Below are positions 53,155 to 61,786 of a stretch of DNA of 64,000 bases, piece after piece. The stretch comes from Alteromonadaceae bacterium M269 (GTDB lineage Bacteria > Pseudomonadota > Gammaproteobacteria > Enterobacterales > Alteromonadaceae). The position numbers were made by a program, and so were the translations under genes. Position 1 is the stretch's first letter. Every line of letters begins with the position of its first letter. The notes beneath the pieces are model-generated. The model saw nothing but the letters and a program-made list of their open reading frames with translations, did not search any database and was not told the origin of the DNA. The DNA lies in assembly GCA_004353515.1 (NCBI GenBank), contig SMNZ01000002.1, positions 124,001 to 188,000 of the forward strand, read 5' to 3'.

Positions 53155-55815
53155 GTGAACATTTATCGATTAATGTTTTGGTTAGTAGGAAGTTATCTAT
53201 ATGCAAGTGGCCAAGCGATTGCGCAAATAAACGCTGATCCCGTAGCTATTGAAGATAGGTTTACTGCGCCTTTGGGGCAACCCATCAGTGTTAACTTTTC
53301 TACCTTGTTAAGTAATGACTCAGATGACGATAGTGAGCAGTTATATGTCCGTACAGTGGATGACGCCATAAATGGGTTAATAGAGGTTAACTTTGAATCG
53401 GGAGTTGTTACTTTCTTACCGAGTAGTACAGACGTAACACAAGCGTCCTTTATTTATGGCATTGCTGATGTTGAGGGGAGTAATGACTATGCAAGAATGG
53501 GTTTTGCGCGGGTCACTATTCATTTTGAAGAGGTAGAAGTTGAGGATGATTTACCCATTGCAGTAAGCGATACGTTTGTAGCTCAAGAAGGCGTTCCTAT
53601 AGCAATATCTGTCTCCGATCTGCTCCTAAACGACATATCACCTATCAGAGATCCTCTATCAGTCGCCTTAATTGATGATTGGAGTGGAGGAGAGTTATCT
53701 TTCGATTTAGAACAAGGGACAATCGTATTTACTCTCGATATGAATTCTGAGCAGGGGCAGTTTACCTACGGTATAACCAACAATGGTGACCGAAGTGACT
53801 TTTCGCAAATGGGATTTGCAATAGTTACCATAACCACCGAAACATCCCAAGAATCAGACGAAGACTTACCCGCCGTTGCGCAGAATGATGTATTCGAGCT
53901 GTCGTCAATAGCGCCATTGACCATTGGGATTACAGATTTGCTTAGTAACGACAGTGACCCTGAAGGTGCAGCACTGCATTTTATCTCAGCTCAAGAGGCT
54001 ATCAACGGTGAGGTTGTGCACGATATTGAATCAGGAACCGTTACTTTTTTTCCTGCTATAAATTTCGTTGATGGACGTTTTTCCTATTCGATAGCAGACA
54101 ATACTACTGAAACAGATACGTCAAGAATCAGTATGGCGATTGTTTCTTTGCGTTTAAGCGAACAAGAAGAGCCAGAGATAACAGGTGCTTTCGCTACTAG
54201 GAATAGGACTCAACGATTTTTGTCACAGTCGACATTTGGCCCAACAAAGTCTGATTTACAGCTGTTCACTGGGACATCCGCGTCTGATTGGTTTGTGCAA
54301 GAACTGTCAAAACCACCGACCTTACTTTCTCCTGTCGTCGATACTATTAGGGCATTGCCCATAGAAAATGACCTACATGCATTTAGAAATGATATTGCTC
54401 ATCGGTTCGCTTTTTTAAAAAATGCCATTAATGCCGATGACCAGCTTCGTCAGCGCGTAGCCTTTGCTTTATCTGAAATGCTGGTGATATCGGAGCAAGA
54501 TCCATTTTTAGAAGATAGAACAAGAGCAATAGCCTCATTCCAAGACATTCTGATTCGTCACGCATTTGGTAATTATCGGGATTTACTCGAAGAGGTCACT
54601 TATTCGCCTGCTATGGGTGCTTATCTTACTTATGCAGGTAATCGTAAAGGCGATCCTGTCACCGGTAGGGTACCCGATGAAAATTATGCTCGAGAAATTA
54701 TGCAACTGTTTTCTATCGGTGTATTAGCACTTGAGCAAAATGGTGAGCCGATGCAAACGCCAAGTGGTGAATTGATTGAAGCTTATAATAATAGCGATAT
54801 TACAGGGTTAGCACGTGTTTTTACTGGGCTTTATTATGCAACGCAGAACTTCAATGACCCACTAGACGAAAGCATAGAAGTGAATCCCATGAGGCCTTTT
54901 GATGCTTTCCACTCAGATCTCGAAAAACAGTTTTTGGGCACAGTTATTCCAGCCAATACATCGCTCGAAGAGAGCATCGATATTGCGTTAGATACCCTGA
55001 TTGAGCACCCTAACAGCGCGCCTTTCATTAGTCGGCAACTTATTCAAAGACTCGTCACAAGCCATCCTTCGCCTGACTATGTTGAACGGGTTGCCAATGC
55101 ATTTTCCCATGGCACTTATCGATTACCTAACGGGGCTGTTATTGGGGAAGGGCGCAGAGGAGACTTAAGTGCCACAGTCGCTAGTATTTTATTTGATGAA
55201 AGTGCGCGCTCAGAACGTTCAAACAGTGAGCCTGATTTTGGCAAAATTCGGGAACCTATTGTTCGAGTGACTCAATGGGCTAGAGCTTTTGAAGCACAAG
55301 ATGTTACGCCTGAATATGCATTAAGTTTGTGGAATTTAAACACGGCTTTAGGGCAACAAGCCTATAGTGCTTTGTCTGTATTTAACTTTTTTCGCCCTGG
55401 TTATATCGCCCCGGGAAGCGAAACCGGCGCAATGGGACTTACCGTTCCTGAATTGCAAACAACATCAGCAGCAAGTGTCCCACGTTATGCCAACTTCATC
55501 GGCTTTCTTATTGAGCAGCACCTACAAGAGTCAGATAGCCCGATTGAAAGTTCAACTGAGCAAATTCAATCGACTTTGCGTGCTAATTATGATGATGAGT
55601 TAGCCCTGGTAGATGAGCCTGTTTCTCTCGTCGATAGCTTAGATCTGTTGTTGACCGGAGGACAACTATCGTCGACGGCAAAAACGGATATTGTCAATGC
55701 GTTGACTAATATCCCGCTGACTGACATTGAAGGTCTACTCAATGGGCCTTTAGCACGCGTTCACACAGCTATCTATATGGTGATGACATCGCCTCATTAT
55801 CTTGTTCAGCGCTAG
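53155..55815 (+). CDS. Secreted DUF1800 protein with three Ig/cadherin-like repeats
   Basis: An 886-residue protein with a signal peptide (ending QAIAQI). Three repeats of about 100 residues follow, each with a D.F....G.P..I....LL.ND pattern (starts near residues 30, 135 and 240), like cadherin/tandem Ig domains. From about 345 comes a DUF1800 domain, with RFLSQSTFGPTKSDL, RQRVAFALSEMLVISE, ENYAREIMQLFSIGV and FNFFRPGYIAPG. The GTG start is preceded by AGGA. The DUF1501 gene follows after 26 bases. These pairs occur widely as secreted Tat/Sec partners of unknown role. Confidence 0.88.
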   Translation: MNIYRLMFWLVGSYLYASGQAIAQINADPVAIEDRFTAPLGQPISVNFSTLLSNDSDDDSEQLYVRTVDDAINGLIEVNFESGVVTFLPSSTDVTQASFIYGIADVEGSNDYARMGFARVTIHFEEVEVEDDLPIAVSDTFVAQEGVPIAISVSDLLLNDISPIRDPLSVALIDDWSGGELSFDLEQGTIVFTLDMNSEQGQFTYGITNNGDRSDFSQMGFAIVTITTETSQESDEDLPAVAQNDVFELSSIAPLTIGITDLLSNDSDPEGAALHFISAQEAINGEVVHDIESGTVTFFPAINFVDGRFSYSIADNTTETDTSRISMAIVSLRLSEQEEPEITGAFATRNRTQRFLSQSTFGPTKSDLQLFTGTSASDWFVQELSKPPTLLSPVVDTIRALPIENDLHAFRNDIAHRFAFLKNAINADDQLRQRVAFALSEMLVISEQDPFLEDRTRAIASFQDILIRHAFGNYRDLLEEVTYSPAMGAYLTYAGNRKGDPVTGRVPDENYAREIMQLFSIGVLALEQNGEPMQTPSGELIEAYNNSDITGLARVFTGLYYATQNFNDPLDESIEVNPMRPFDAFHSDLEKQFLGTVIPANTSLEESIDIALDTLIEHPNSAPFISRQLIQRLVTSHPSPDYVERVANAFSHGTYRLPNGAVIGEGRRGDLSATVASILFDESARSERSNSEPDFGKIREPIVRVTQWARAFEAQDVTPEYALSLWNLNTALGQQAYSALSVFNFFRPGYIAPGSETGAMGLTVPELQTTSAASVPRYANFIGFLIEQHLQESDSPIESSTEQIQSTLRANYDDELALVDEPVSLVDSLDLLLTGGQLSSTAKTDIVNALTNIPLTDIEGLLNGPLARVHTAIYMVMTSPHYLVQR

Positions 55816-55841
55816 AATCAATAGGCCATAGGGAGAAACTC

Positions 55842-57254
55842 ATGAATTCAAGTCGACGTAAATTTCTTCGTCATTCGCTAGCAGGCGCCACCATAGGCAC
55901 ATTAAGCGCCGCTTTACCCAACTTCCAAACACAAGCTGCTGAGGTTAGTGGCTACAAAGCATTGGTATGTGTCTTTCTTTTTGGTGGGATGGATAATCAC
56001 GATCTTTTATTTCCTTATGATCAACCCTCTTATGATAATTATAGTCGCATTCGGGCGTCACTATTGCAGGCTTACGAAGGGATACCTGGAGGCTCAACGC
56101 GTGTTAGAAGACGGTTGCTACCTTTAGCGTTAAATAACGCCGGGCGGTTTGGGCAAAGACAGTTCGCCTTACCAGAGGAGTTCTCGGGTATTCATGGCTT
56201 ATTTAATAGCGGGAATGCAGCGATTGTAGGTAATGTTGGCCCGCTTCAACAACCGCTTAATAGAACACAATGGGAAGATGAAAGCATTCCTGTCCCAAAC
56301 CGGCTTTTTTCTCATAATGATCAGCAATCCACTTGGATGGCATTATCACCTGAGGGAGCATCTGCAGGTTGGGGTGGGCGTTTCGCTGATATGGCCATGG
56401 CATCGAATGCGAACAGTTTTAATGCTTTTACGGGTGTAAGCACATCAGGTAATAGCTTGTTTTTAACAGGACGGCAAACGCGGCCTTATCCTGTTACATC
56501 AGAAGGTGGTGCAACCTTTGGTGCTTTAGAACAATTGCAAGAAAGTCGATTCGATATGCGCGGTGAAAGAGTTTATCAGGCGCTACGTCAGCATCTGGCT
56601 AATACCCGTTTTAGCAGTAACCATCTGATTGAAAGAGATATGGCGGCCGCCAGCCGACAAGCCCTAAATAACAACGAAGCGTACAATGCCGCGCTATTCA
56701 GTGCACCTGAATTATCCACGGTATTTCCGGGTAATAATATTTTAGCCAGTCAGTTGCAAGGCGTCGCCAGGTCAATCTCATTGAGAAATATACTCGGTAT
56801 GCGTAGACAGGTGTTCTTTGTCACTTTAGGTGGGTTTGATACCCATTCTGCACAAGCTGATGTATTACCCGGATTACAACGTCAAATTGACCAAGCCGTT
56901 ACCGCATTTTATCAGTCAACGGTAGAGATGGGTGTTGCTTCTGATGTGACTTTATTTACTGCATCAGATTTCGGTAGGACGTTAACAACTAATGGTGACG
57001 GTACAGATCATGGCTGGGGAGGACATCAATTCGTTGTCGGCGGCGGTATTAGAGGGAGGCAAATTTTTGGTGATGTGCCTGTACCAGAGCTAGGCCATAA
57101 CTTGGATGCTGGTAACGGTCGGCTAATTCCTTCAACGTCGTTACAGAGTTTCGCAGCACCATTGGGACGATGGTTTGGTCTAACTGAGCGAGAGGTTGAA
57201 CAGTCTTTACCTGGTTATGAAAACTTTAGAACCGATGTGCCTTTATTTGGTTAG
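55842..57254 (+). CDS. Tat-exported DUF1501 protein
   Basis: A 470-residue protein with a twin-arginine leader, SSRRKFLRHSLAGATIGTL, and the DUF1501 sulfatase/alkaline-phosphatase-like fold: VCVFLFGGMDNHDLL near the start, VTLGGFDTHSAQ, LFTASDFGRTLTTNGDGTDH and GWGGHQFVVGG. Candidate metal ligands are Asp/His in these motifs. It forms an operon with the DUF1800 gene (26-base gap). Its last four bases overlap the convergent LysR gene. Likely a periplasmic or surface hydrolase working with DUF1800; the substrate is unknown. Confidence 0.9.
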   Translation: MNSSRRKFLRHSLAGATIGTLSAALPNFQTQAAEVSGYKALVCVFLFGGMDNHDLLFPYDQPSYDNYSRIRASLLQAYEGIPGGSTRVRRRLLPLALNNAGRFGQRQFALPEEFSGIHGLFNSGNAAIVGNVGPLQQPLNRTQWEDESIPVPNRLFSHNDQQSTWMALSPEGASAGWGGRFADMAMASNANSFNAFTGVSTSGNSLFLTGRQTRPYPVTSEGGATFGALEQLQESRFDMRGERVYQALRQHLANTRFSSNHLIERDMAAASRQALNNNEAYNAALFSAPELSTVFPGNNILASQLQGVARSISLRNILGMRRQVFFVTLGGFDTHSAQADVLPGLQRQIDQAVTAFYQSTVEMGVASDVTLFTASDFGRTLTTNGDGTDHGWGGHQFVVGGGIRGRQIFGDVPVPELGHNLDAGNGRLIPSTSLQSFAAPLGRWFGLTEREVEQSLPGYENFRTDVPLFG

Positions 57255-58147
57255 GCTAACAACCGTTCCTTAATAAAATCAATGGTCACCCTTGTCTTTG
57301 TTGGTAGAAAAGCACGTTCTGGGTAGACTATCCAAATGGCCGTATCAAAATTATCGGCAGATACTTGATATTCGGGCATCAAATGGATCAGTTTGCCAGA
57401 CGCAATGTCTTCATCTACCAACCAATCTGCCATTAGAGAAACCCCAAGTCCCTGCAATGTGCAATCTCTTATCGCTAGTGCATTCGACATGGTCATTTTA
57501 CCTTTGACGGCAACATCTTTAATGTCGCCTCTATCATTCTTAAAACCCCACTTGCTTTTGTAGTTAGGTAGATTGAATACAATGAGCTGGTGTTTAGTTA
57601 TATCGTCTGGTATTTCAATGCTAGGGTGATGTGTAACATAATCGGGTGTTGCACAAACACGGTAATTTGATGTCCGTACTCGACTGCGAATGAATCGATT
57701 GTCTGCCGTTTTATTTAAGCGGATGGCGAAATCTAACTGCTCGTCGATTAAATCTAAGTTGCGATCATCAAGTCGAATATCTACCTCAAGATCAGGGTAC
57801 AGCTTTTTAAATTCGGACATAAGCGGAATGATACAGGTTTGTCCAAAAGCGACAGAGGTTGAAAACCTTATGCACCCTTTAAGTTGTTGTTGGGCTAGAT
57901 TAATGTCTTCCTTTGCACGCGCTAGCTCGTCGCAAATAGGTTCAATTCTCTTTAGGTAAATTTCTCCCGCTTCTGTCAGTGTTATCTTTCTCGTAGTTCT
58001 GTGAAATAAACATGCACCTAGGTGGTTTTCTAGCATAGCTACAGAACGTGAAATAGAAGAAGGGTCAACCAGGCGTTTTTTTGCTGCATTCGCAAAACTG
58101 CCAGAGTTAACAACATCAATGAATATGTGAAGTAAATTTGTATCCAT
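57251..58147 (-). CDS. LysR-family transcriptional regulator
   Basis: A 298-residue LysR protein. The N-terminal winged helix has SFANAAKKRLVDPSSISRSV and LGACLFHRTTRKITLTEAG, and the effector domain starts at about residue 90 (IRFSTSVAFGQTCIIPLM). It is divergent from an SDR gene with 101 bases between, the usual position for a target. Its stop overlaps the DUF1501 gene by four bases on the other strand. Confidence 0.9.
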   Translation of the reverse strand: MDTNLLHIFIDVVNSGSFANAAKKRLVDPSSISRSVAMLENHLGACLFHRTTRKITLTEAGEIYLKRIEPICDELARAKEDINLAQQQLKGCIRFSTSVAFGQTCIIPLMSEFKKLYPDLEVDIRLDDRNLDLIDEQLDFAIRLNKTADNRFIRSRVRTSNYRVCATPDYVTHHPSIEIPDDITKHQLIVFNLPNYKSKWGFKNDRGDIKDVAVKGKMTMSNALAIRDCTLQGLGVSLMADWLVDEDIASGKLIHLMPEYQVSADNFDTAIWIVYPERAFLPTKTRVTIDFIKERLLA

Positions 58148-58150
58148 TAA

Positions 58151-58163
58151 TGCATTATATGCA
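58151..58163. promoter_or_regulatory. LysR-type T-N11-A dyad
   Basis: TGCAT-TAT-ATGCA is a perfect dyad with the LysR T-N11-A form. It begins four bases upstream of the LysR start, in the gap shared with the divergent SDR gene. Likely autoregulatory; inferred. Confidence 0.45.
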
Positions 58164-58248
58164 CTAATGTGATGTAAATGAATTCCTTTATTGTGTTAGG
58201 TGCACTCGATAATCTTCTCAATGTCTTTCACATAATAAAGGTTAAAAC

Positions 58249-58980
58249 ATGAACAACATATATGAGTCTAGAGATGTCTTTGTTTCTGGCGGATCGCGGG
58301 GGCTAGGGAGCAATCTGGTTAAGCAACTATTAGCGCGGGGCGTTAATAGGCTGTATGTCACTGCGCGTCGTCTTCGGTCATTAGATGAGCTGGTGGAGTT
58401 GGGGGAAGGTAAGGTTATTCCATTGTGCATGGAATTGACTGATATTGAGTCGATAAAAGCAGCCGTATATGAAGCAAAGAGCGCTTCTATTGTCATCAAC
58501 AATGCCGGGGATTTGCATTTTGGCAATGTTTTGACGATGCAAATGGAAGAGATTAAGCATGATATGATGGTGAATCACTTTGGTACTTTGCAAGTTATTC
58601 GGGCTTTCTATCCCTATATAAAACACCTGAATTCGCCTCGTATAGTTAATGTTCTCTCCATTGTCTCTCTGGCGAGTAAAGCCGGAATTGGAGGTTATGC
58701 AACATCTAAGGCTGCTGCGTTCTCCGCAACTCAAGCTATACGAGGAACCTTATCAAAAGAAGGTGTTAAGGTTCATGCTGCTTTCCCCGGTGGAATGGAT
58801 ACCGATATGTTGGCACCTGTCACCAGCGAAGATAAAGATGATCCTGCTGTCATTGCTGAGGAGATCCTTGATCAAGTTGCCAATGACGTCCTCGATATTT
58901 ATCCCGGCCACGGTAAAGGTGTTGGTGCATTATGGAAAACAGACCCTAGACAGCTGGAGCGCCAGTTTACCGGTGCTTAA
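58249..58980 (+). CDS. Short-chain dehydrogenase/reductase
   Basis: A 243-residue SDR with VSGGSRGLG, INNAGDLHFG, a serine in VLSIVS and the active site YATSK. It ends with an unusual C-terminal segment mentioning DIYPGHGKG. It is the probable target of the divergent LysR regulator. Substrate unknown. A weak dyad (CCCTAA/TTAGGG) follows the stop at 58988-59012. Confidence 0.9.
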   Translation: MNNIYESRDVFVSGGSRGLGSNLVKQLLARGVNRLYVTARRLRSLDELVELGEGKVIPLCMELTDIESIKAAVYEAKSASIVINNAGDLHFGNVLTMQMEEIKHDMMVNHFGTLQVIRAFYPYIKHLNSPRIVNVLSIVSLASKAGIGGYATSKAAAFSATQAIRGTLSKEGVKVHAAFPGGMDTDMLAPVTSEDKDDPAVIAEEILDQVANDVLDIYPGHGKGVGALWKTDPRQLERQFTGA

Positions 58981-59087
58981 TTCTAACCCCTAACGAGAAT
59001 TGATCATTAGGGAGCAGTATCAGTGAATGTTATATGCAGTTGCTACTTTCATCACGTCAGTAGAGTGCGCTTCCCTCTTAAGTCGAC

Positions 59088-59168
59088 TATTTCAAAAATA
59101 TTAAGAAATGATAGAGATCAAAAATATCTATTTAAAATGATCTCTATTTTTATTAATTTCTTGAAATA
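59088..59168. repeat. AT-rich inverted repeat upstream of the AraC gene
   Basis: An 81-base imperfect inverted repeat: the outer arms are TATTTCAA / TTGAAATA, the inner arms are ATAGAGATCA / TGATCTCTAT, and a 17-base centre separates them. It ends 44 bases before the AraC gene start. It could be a pair of operator half-sites for an AraC-type dimer or a strong 5' mRNA structure. Confidence 0.5.
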
Positions 59169-59212
59169 TTTTAGCTTCATATGAAAATTAAAAATAATTA
59201 CGGAAGATTGAG

Positions 59213-60253
59213 ATGTCAATTAATTCGGAAATGAAAAAGAGTATAGATAGAATATTATCTGAAGACTTAACCCTGTCTTATGGCACAACACAGGCCATAT
59301 TTCGCGCACTAGTTAAGCTTGGTATAAGTGCAACTCAATTGCTTGAAGAATCGGCGTTAACGATTGAAGAACTAGAAGATGATTCTACCGATAAACATCT
59401 TCGCTTATGGTATGCGGCTGATGTTCTGCTGAACTGCCCTGAGATAGGGCTGCGCGTTGGTATGCGTTCAGATCCAAACTACAGAGGTATTGTTGGGCAT
59501 GTATTCCTGAAGAGCAAAAACCTTAGAACAGCGTTGATCAATATCATCAAACATTATGAGATTTTGGTGACCTACATGAGTATGCAACTGACGACAGACA
59601 GCAAGTATGCCTACGTCCGTTTTACCTATTTAAAAGGGGATTTTCACCGGTACGGTATTGATCACATGATAGGTGCATTTGTCCATTGGGTTAACGCCTT
59701 TTCGAAACAAAAAATTCAATACGAAAAGGTCACCTATCAGTACTCTAGGCCCAGTAATGTAGAGCCTTATCGTAAGAGTTATGGCTGTAGATTGGAATAT
59801 GAACATACGGATAACTTAATAGTATTTCCCGTATCATGCCTCGAAATAGAAAACCCTGATTACAACGAATATCTGCACAGTATCCTTTTAGAACATGCAG
59901 ACACCATGCTCCAACAGGTCAGTGTTAATATTGATTTTATTGAGCGGGTTAAAAACACTATATTAAAGGATTTAAGCCGAGGAACGTATTCAGCTGAGTG
60001 TGTGGCAAGCTCACTTAATATGAGTAAGCGCACGTATCAAAGAAAACTAACCCAGGAAAATCAAACCCACCAACAATTGCTGGACGAGATACGTCATTCA
60101 GTTGCCATTAACTACCTGGAGCAACCTCATTATCGATTAAAAAGGTTACCGGCTATGTTAGGGTATGCAGATAGTAAAGGCTTTTATAGGGCGTTTAAAC
60201 GATGGACTCAATGTACCCCCTCAGAATATATAAACAATAAGATTAAAGAGTAA
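59213..60253 (+). CDS. AraC-family regulator with Arabinose_bd-like N-terminus
   Basis: A 346-residue regulator. The first about 220 residues match the OruR/ArgR-like ligand domain (EIGLRVGMRSDPNYRGIVGHVFL). The C-terminal 100 residues are the AraC double HTH: SAECVASSLNMSKRTYQRKL and then LPAMLGYADSKGFYRAFKRW, CTPSEY. Ligand and targets are unknown. The SRPBCC gene lies downstream on the same strand, and a large dyad precedes the gene. The gene is followed by a compact hairpin. Confidence 0.9.
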   Translation: MSINSEMKKSIDRILSEDLTLSYGTTQAIFRALVKLGISATQLLEESALTIEELEDDSTDKHLRLWYAADVLLNCPEIGLRVGMRSDPNYRGIVGHVFLKSKNLRTALINIIKHYEILVTYMSMQLTTDSKYAYVRFTYLKGDFHRYGIDHMIGAFVHWVNAFSKQKIQYEKVTYQYSRPSNVEPYRKSYGCRLEYEHTDNLIVFPVSCLEIENPDYNEYLHSILLEHADTMLQQVSVNIDFIERVKNTILKDLSRGTYSAECVASSLNMSKRTYQRKLTQENQTHQQLLDEIRHSVAINYLEQPHYRLKRLPAMLGYADSKGFYRAFKRWTQCTPSEYINNKIKE

Positions 60254-60268
60254 GTTAATTAAAAGTCA

Positions 60269-60289
60269 TGATGGCATTTATTGCCATCA
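60269..60289 (+). terminator. Hairpin after the AraC gene
   Basis: TGATGGCA-TTTAT-TGCCATCA is a perfect 8-bp stem 16 bases after the stop, followed by ATTTGT. Likely terminator. Confidence 0.55.
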
Positions 60290-60466
60290 ATTTGTCACTC
60301 ATTGCCTTTTAAATAATAAAGATAAACACGTTAAATAAGCCATGTTCTTTTAGGTTATCTTTGGTTTGATATATTTCATCACCTAGTCGGTGTCTGTGTA
60401 TTTTCACTTAATGAAAAGTTACTTGGCTTTTTTTACTTACGACTAATTGTTTAAAAGGGGAGCATT

Positions 60467-60955
60467 TTGCTTAAAATGAAATTGTATGCATGCATTGAAG
60501 CTAGTCCAGAAAAGACATGGTCCGTGCTTGCTGCTCTAGAAAATTTATCACAATGGTCAGAACCTGTTTTATCTTCTAAATATGTTGGAGAGCAAAGAAA
60601 AGGTGTTGGAACACAGAGAGTTTGCGAATTAAGTAATAGCGTGACAATAACGGAGAAGTGGGTAGATTGGGTCGAAGGGGTTACTTATACCTATGAAGGT
60701 TTCAATCTTCCTTTGGTGAAGTTTGCTAAAAATAAATGGTCCGTCAAATCAGAGAATGGAAAAACACTGTTAAGTACGGAGTCTGAAGTCGTCTTAAAAG
60801 GGGGAATATTGGGTCGACTACTAGAGCCAATCATGCTGATTATTTCGAACAAAATGGGCGCTGACGCATTAGCTGCATTTAAATATCTCGTGGAAAATGA
60901 CAAACCTTATGAAGGTAAACACTCTTCGCTACCTCGGGTATCTGGAGTTTGCTAG
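60467..60955 (+). CDS. SRPBCC (START/Bet v 1-like) domain protein
   Basis: A 162-residue single-domain protein of the SRPBCC/polyketide-cyclase-like fold. It begins ACIEASPEKTWSVLAALENLSQW and has WVDWVEGVTYTYEGF, then a C-terminal helix NKMGADALAAFKYLV. Such proteins bind hydrophobic ligands in a cavity and few have known enzymatic roles. The TTG at 60467 follows GGGGAG by 4 bases; an ATG three codons later is the alternative. It lies 213 bases after the AraC gene and may respond to it. Confidence 0.8.
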   Translation: MLKMKLYACIEASPEKTWSVLAALENLSQWSEPVLSSKYVGEQRKGVGTQRVCELSNSVTITEKWVDWVEGVTYTYEGFNLPLVKFAKNKWSVKSENGKTLLSTESEVVLKGGILGRLLEPIMLIISNKMGADALAAFKYLVENDKPYEGKHSSLPRVSGVC

Positions 60956-61150
60956 TTTAGTTCGACAAAAAAGTTGGAGTTTCGATTGGCAATTGACGAT
61001 CTTTGAACAGGTTATCCTTCTTTAACCTACATCATGAAAAGCGTTAGAATTAGGCAATGAGTTCTAATTCAAAATGAACGTCCCAAGAAGGGGACTAGCA
61101 ATCGGATTTGAATCTAATCGTGAATCGTAGTGGAATTTTTGCCAGCTCTA

Positions 61151-61501
61151 TTACTTTTCGGCTGCAATCACTGAAATTTCTACCAATAATTCCTCGCGAG
61201 CCATATCTGCTGTTACACAGGCACGAGCTGGAGCATGACCTTCAGGCACCCAATTATCCCAGACTTCATTCATCGCTTTAAAATCATCCATGGTTTTAAG
61301 ATAAATAGTGGCTGAGAGGATGTGTTCACGAGAGCTGCCGGACTTTATTAACAGCTCATCTACTTTGTCTAACATGGTTTGAGTTTGTTCGGCAATGGCT
61401 TTACTAGCATCGGCACAGACTTGTCCGCAAAGGTAAATCACACCATTGTGCTTGACGATTCTACTCATGCGCTGCTTTGTTTCGATTCTTTCTATAGTCA
61501 T
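61151..61501 (-). CDS. RidA/YjgF-family protein
   Basis: A 116-residue RidA-family protein. Visible features are [37 protein letters not shown] and the active-site Arg in [12 protein letters not shown]. RidA enzymes hydrolyse reactive enamines/imines from PLP enzymes to ketones and ammonia. The Arg is present, so deaminase activity is plausible, though this member belongs to a subgroup with the [10 protein letters not shown]-terminus. AGGTGG lies about 10 bases before the ATG. It is the last ancestral chromosomal gene before the tRNA-Leu fragment. Confidence 0.9.
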   Translation of the reverse strand: MTIERIETKQRMSRIVKHNGVIYLCGQVCADASKAIAEQTQTMLDKVDELLIKSGSSREHILSATIYLKTMDDFKAMNEVWDNWVPEGHAPARACVTADMAREELLVEISVIAAEK

Positions 61502-61533
61502 AGCGAATTACCCACCTGGATTGTCAGATACAA

Positions 61534-61555
61534 AAAAACCGACAAAAGTCGGTTT
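61534..61555 (-). terminator. Intrinsic terminator of the tRNA-Leu locus
   Basis: On the minus strand AAACCGAC-TTTT-GTCGGTTT is followed by a T-run. It directly follows the tRNA-Leu 3' part, so it is the original tRNA terminator left beside the fragment. Confidence 0.75.
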
Positions 61556-61575
61556 AGGTATCTCTTAGGGAGAGA

Positions 61576-61629
61576 TGGTACCAGAGGCCGGACTTGAACC
61601 GGCACGCTATTTCTAGCAACGGATTTTGA
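61576..61629 (-). tRNA. 3' fragment of tRNA-Leu(CAA), island attachment site
   Basis: On the minus strand 54 bases match the 3' half of a class II tRNA. The order is TCAAAATCCG (anticodon CAA and the 3' anticodon stem), a long variable arm (TTGCTA-GAAA-TAGCGT), a full T-arm (GCCGG-TTCAAGT-CCGGC), then the acceptor strand CTCTGGT and ACCA. The 5' half is absent on the right side, where unrelated AT-rich sequence begins. This is the pattern left at the far end of an element integrated into a tRNA 3' end. The element lies to the right, and an intact tRNA-Leu is expected past the window edge. Confidence 0.85.
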
Positions 61630-61687
61630 AAAGTTTGCGTATGTTTTAGTTGTTAAAAATCAATAGATTAAAATTATAAAAAGACAC

Positions 61688-61705
61688 TTTGCAAATTCTT
61701 TGCAA
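61688..61705. repeat. TTTGCAA direct repeat beside the attachment site
   Basis: TTTGCAA occurs twice (61688 and 61699), 11 bases apart, 58 bases inside the island from the tRNA fragment. Spaced short direct repeats near att sites often bind the arm domain of tyrosine integrases; that role is inferred. Confidence 0.4.
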
Positions 61706-61786
61706 GGAGTTTAGTAAGCGTTTTTGATTACTACATTGAGCAAAATGTAGATTTTAGGTAACGACTCCGAGTTAGTAAATTCAAAT

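Noticed and set aside
59020-59045. A Zur half-site (GAATGTTATATGC) after the SDR gene.
   Set aside because: The right half shows no match, so it is most likely chance in AT-rich DNA.
61576-61629. An intact tRNA-Leu gene.
   Set aside because: The 5' half (acceptor 5' strand, D-arm, 5' anticodon stem) is absent on the right side; only the 3' half is present.
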